Positions 61,383 through 64,000 of a DNA stretch of 64,000 nucleotides are shown here, in pieces. Both the position numbers and the translations under genes were made by a program. Each line of letters opens with the position of its first letter. Position 1 is the stretch's first letter. The stretch comes from Sneathiella sp. GTDB lineage: Bacteria; Pseudomonadota; Alphaproteobacteria; Sneathiellales; Sneathiellaceae. The notes beneath the pieces are model-generated. The model made no database searches and had not been told where the DNA came from. It saw only the letters and a program-made list of their open reading frames with translations. The stretch spans positions 9,115 through 73,114 of the forward strand of contig NZ_JARGOQ010000001.1 of assembly GCF_029233945.1 (NCBI RefSeq), written 5' to 3'.

Positions 61383-62977
61383 GCTTTAAAACTGTTAGTC
61401 CGGCGACCCTTCGTGCGATTATGGAGGAAAACTCGGAGGAATATGCCCTCATCGATGTACGCGAACATGGCGTCCATTCGGAGGGGCACCCCTTTTTTGC
61501 CGTCCCCTTGCCGCTCAGCAAGTTGGAACTGAAAGCCGGGGCGCTGCTCCCGCGAAAGTCAGCACCCGTCTATATCCTGGATCAGGGACCGGAGGTGCCA
61601 TTGGGGGAGCAGGCCGCGGAGAAGCTCCGTACTCTCGGTTACGATAATCTATATCTCGTCGAAGGCGGCGTTGTCGGATGGCATGAGGCGGGCTACGAGC
61701 TTTTTTCCGGGGTCAACGTGCCCAGCAAGGCTTTCGGCGAATTTGTTGAGGAAACTTACGGCACACCGCATATTTCTGCCGCCGATTTGGCGGCTCGGCG
61801 TGAGGCCGGAGAGAAAATTTTTGTTCTCGACAGCCGCCCATTTCCGGAATTTCACCGTATGTCGATCCCCGGCGGCGTGGATATGCCGGGGGCAGAGCTG
61901 GTTCATCGCGTGTACGAGACGGTCGGGGATGAGGACACGCAGATTGTCGTTAATTGCGCGGGCCGTACCCGGAGCATTATCGGCGCGCAATCCCTGATCA
62001 ATGCCGGGGTGAAGAACCCGGTTGCGGCATTGAAGGATGGGACAATGGGATGGCACCTGGCCGGCTTGGATCTGGCGCACCGGGAAGATACGATTGCCCC
62101 TCCGCCGGGTGAACAGGCTCTCGCACGCAGTCAGCAGTCGGCAGAAGAGGTTGCCGCCCGCTTCGGTGTCAAAAGAATAGATCAAACCGCGTTGCAGTCT
62201 TTGCTGGCCGACACGGAAGAGCGCAGCCTTTACCTACTGGATGTGCGAAGTGAGGAAGAGTTTCTTGTCGGCCATGCTCCGGGCGCGCGTCATGCGCCGG
62301 GCGGTCAGCTTGTTCAGGCAACGGATGAATATGTCGGGGTGCGTAACAGCCGGATTGTCCTCATCGATGATGACGCTGTGCGCGGGGTTATGACGGCATC
62401 CTGGCTGGTTCAGATGAGCTGGCCGGAAGTGTATGTATATACTGCGACAGATGCTGAGATGATGGAAAGCGGCCCCGCACCGATGCCGGAAATTGCGAAG
62501 GCGGCAGTTCTGTCCGCGCTGGAGCTGGATGCGGTGCTGGCGTCCGGAGAGGCGGTTGCCGTGATTGATTTGGCGAGTTCCCTCGAATACCGGAGCGGTC
62601 ATGTTCCTGGCGCTTACTGGGCGATCCGCGCGCGACTGGCGGAGGATCATATTTTTATCCCGGCAGTGGGGCTTGTCATCCTGACGTCCCCCGATGGGGA
62701 TATTGCCCATCTTGCGGCCCCGGAAGTTGAGAGGTTGCGCCCACAGACAATCATCCGCGTTCTTGACGGGGGTACCGATGCCTGGGCGGATGCGTCCCTC
62801 GCCCTGGAAAGTGGTGAAACGAACTTGTTAAGTCGTACGGATGATGTCTGGTACAAACCCTATGATACGAATGATCCGGAGTCGGCCCGGCGGCGGATGC
62901 AGGAGTATCTGGACTGGGAAGTTGGTCTGGTGCAGCAGATCGAGCGGGACGGACTTGCCCGATTCCGGAAATTTTGA
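61379..62977 (+). CDS. Four-domain rhodanese protein
   Basis: A 532-residue protein of four rhodanese domains. The start is a TTG at 61379 that overlaps the cupin stop (TTGA); a later ATG at 61421 would cut into domain 1. Approximate domains are 5-110, 130-235, 265-365 and 375-475. Only the second keeps the sulfur-carrying Cys193 (NCAGRTRS). Domain 1 reads LDQGPE, domain 3 IDDDAVRG and domain 4 TSPDGD at that place. The protein likely transfers sulfane sulfur for the neighbouring cysteine-dioxygenase-like enzyme. Confidence 0.88.
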   Translation: MSFKTVSPATLRAIMEENSEEYALIDVREHGVHSEGHPFFAVPLPLSKLELKAGALLPRKSAPVYILDQGPEVPLGEQAAEKLRTLGYDNLYLVEGGVVGWHEAGYELFSGVNVPSKAFGEFVEETYGTPHISAADLAARREAGEKIFVLDSRPFPEFHRMSIPGGVDMPGAELVHRVYETVGDEDTQIVVNCAGRTRSIIGAQSLINAGVKNPVAALKDGTMGWHLAGLDLAHREDTIAPPPGEQALARSQQSAEEVAARFGVKRIDQTALQSLLADTEERSLYLLDVRSEEEFLVGHAPGARHAPGGQLVQATDEYVGVRNSRIVLIDDDAVRGVMTASWLVQMSWPEVYVYTATDAEMMESGPAPMPEIAKAAVLSALELDAVLASGEAVAVIDLASSLEYRSGHVPGAYWAIRARLAEDHIFIPAVGLVILTSPDGDIAHLAAPEVERLRPQTIIRVLDGGTDAWADASLALESGETNLLSRTDDVWYKPYDTNDPESARRRMQEYLDWEVGLVQQIERDGLARFRKF

Positions 62978-63010
62978 CTATGGATCGGTTAATTATAGAG
63001 TGATTCTATT

Positions 63011-63026
63011 CCCGTTAACGTAAGGG
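63011..63026 (+). promoter_or_regulatory. Weak LiuR-like site before the last acyl-CoA dehydrogenase gene
   Basis: TTCCCGTTAACGTAAG matches 12 of 16 bases of the site TTTACGTTAACGTCAA at 53119-53134. It is about 125 bases before the start at 63149 and lies inside an ATTCCC/GGGAAT inverted repeat (63009-63030). A possible third operator of the same regulator. Confidence 0.3.
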
Positions 63027-63148
63027 AATGCTTGCCTTGCAGATAGCTGGAGGACATATTGAAAGCCGCACTTGCAATGGAGAAAAACCCGTCCTAGCAT
63101 GGGACATAAATGGGCCCATAGAATCCCATGACAAGAATGGAGAACCCG

Positions 63149-64000
63149 ATGGATTTATCATTTAGTAAAGAAGACTTGGCGTTTCGCGATGAGGTCAGGG
63201 AATTTCTCGCGGCTAACTTGCCAGCGGACGTGAAGGATCGCAGTGACCGTGGCCTGCACCCGACCAAGGAAGGACAAGTCAGATGGCAGAAAATTCTTAA
63301 CGGAAAAGGATGGATGGCACCGAACTGGCCCGTGGAATATGGTGGTACCGGCTGGACCATCACACAGAAATACATCGCTTCGCAAGAATTCGGGCATGCA
63401 TCGGCTCCAATTGCGACGCCGTTCGGGGTTAGCATGGTTGGCCCGGTTATTTACACCTTCGGCAATCAGGAGCAGAAAGATAAATATCTGCCGCGCATCC
63501 TTAACTCTGATGACTGGTGGTGCCAGGGTTATTCAGAGCCGGGCTCGGGATCGGACCTTGCTTCTCTCCAGACGAAGGCGGTTCGTGACGGGGACGATTA
63601 TATTGTCAACGGGCAGAAAATCTGGACCTCCTACGCGCAATATGCGGACATGATTTTTTGCCTTGTCCGTACCGACAGCTCGGCCAAGCAGCAGGAAGGG
63701 ATTTCCTTCCTCCTCATCGATATGAAGACCCCGGGTATCACGGTTAAGCCAATTACCGTGATTGATAAGGAACACAGCCTGAATGAAGTCTTCTTCGAAG
63801 ATGTGCGGGTACCGGTTGCCAATCGTATCGGTGAGGAAAATAAGGGTTGGACCTATGCCAAATTCCTGCTCGGGAATGAGCGGACCGGTATCGCCCGTGT
63901 CGCCCGTTCCAAGCGGCAGGTTGAACGGTTGCGGGAGATTGCAAAAGCGGAACGTTGCGGCGGAGTTACGCTTGCCGAAGATACGGATTTCATTAACAAG
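63149..64000 (+). CDS. Acyl-CoA dehydrogenase (truncated by the window)
   Basis: The first 284 codons of an acyl-CoA dehydrogenase, starting ATG 63149 (MDLSFSKEDLAFRDEVREFL) and still open at 64000. WKxPGSGSD-type flavin motif appears as GYSEPGSGSDLASLQ, and IWTSYAQYADMIFCLV follows, as in family members acting on large or polycyclic acyl-CoAs (FadE-like of steroid or CoA-ester pathways). The catalytic end is out of view. A weak LiuR-like site lies upstream. Confidence 0.9.
   Translation, partial: MDLSFSKEDLAFRDEVREFLAANLPADVKDRSDRGLHPTKEGQVRWQKILNGKGWMAPNWPVEYGGTGWTITQKYIASQEFGHASAPIATPFGVSMVGPVIYTFGNQEQKDKYLPRILNSDDWWCQGYSEPGSGSDLASLQTKAVRDGDDYIVNGQKIWTSYAQYADMIFCLVRTDSSAKQQEGISFLLIDMKTPGITVKPITVIDKEHSLNEVFFEDVRVPVANRIGEENKGWTYAKFLLGNERTGIARVARSKRQVERLREIAKAERCGGVTLAEDTDFINK

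Overview
The window looks like the chromosome of an alphaproteobacterium. The signs are a lipid- and acyl-CoA-rich gene content, a MerR (LiuR-like) regulated beta-oxidation set, a TIGR02186/TauE pair, a PRC-barrel relic and an ArdA-type mobilisable island. The order cannot be fixed from sequence alone; a marine Sneathiella/Emcibacter-like lineage is a guess. No rRNA, standard tRNA or CRISPR array was seen.

Bases 1 to about 14,900 are an accessory, mobilisable island. They hold two small or unknown proteins, a membrane protein flanked by GTAGTAC repeats, and a hairpin-rich non-coding stretch at 2,249-2,540. These are followed by a zinc-hook AAA ATPase of the RloC/AAA_13 type, an ArdA antirestriction protein behind a GC-rich leader, and a Fic protein whose promoter carries phased repeats. 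A HIT-like protein, a lipoprotein, a serine recombinase, a MobA/MobC mobilisation pair and a 450-residue protein of unknown function complete it. The left end lies outside the window and no direct-repeat boundary was located.

Bases 15,011-23,439 form a minus-strand amino-acid operon: an XRE-cupin regulator, livK-H-M-G-F, an M20 deacylase/peptidase and a DadA-like D-amino-acid dehydrogenase. Together they suggest import, deacylation and oxidation of amino-acid-like compounds. Bases 23,700-28,441 are a small scarred zone with a pseudogene carrying two lesions, a HipBA toxin-antitoxin pair, and a PRC-barrel gene cut off where an HxlR/SDR pair joins it.

Bases 28,470-37,269 hold a minus-strand catabolic cluster: MFS transporter, two-subunit family-I CoA-transferase/IpdAB-like proteins, CaiB-type CoA transferase, an orphan form-II CoxL-type molybdenum hydroxylase and a YaiI protein. 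A TIGR02186/TSUP pair lies upstream of it. A glycosyltransferase-like gene and an Mpo1-like gene follow.

From 39,041 to the right end the window is dominated by acyl-CoA metabolism: a LiuR-like MerR regulator, thiolase, a FadN-type bifunctional enzyme, four acyl-CoA dehydrogenases, three thioesterases with TetR regulators, an enoyl-CoA reductase-like SDR, an SCP2 protein and an acyl-CoA ligase. Two near-identical palindromes, upstream of merR and between the SDR and SCP2 genes, suggest one regulon. A third, weaker copy precedes the last acyl-CoA dehydrogenase. Housekeeping and sulfur genes are interspersed (exonuclease, threonine-dehydratase-like enzyme, CDF transporter, cysteine-dioxygenase-like cupin overlapping a four-domain rhodanese). 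A Fur-like box overlaps a good minus-strand promoter at 54,054-54,099 in a gap between convergent genes, which points to an unannotated transcript.
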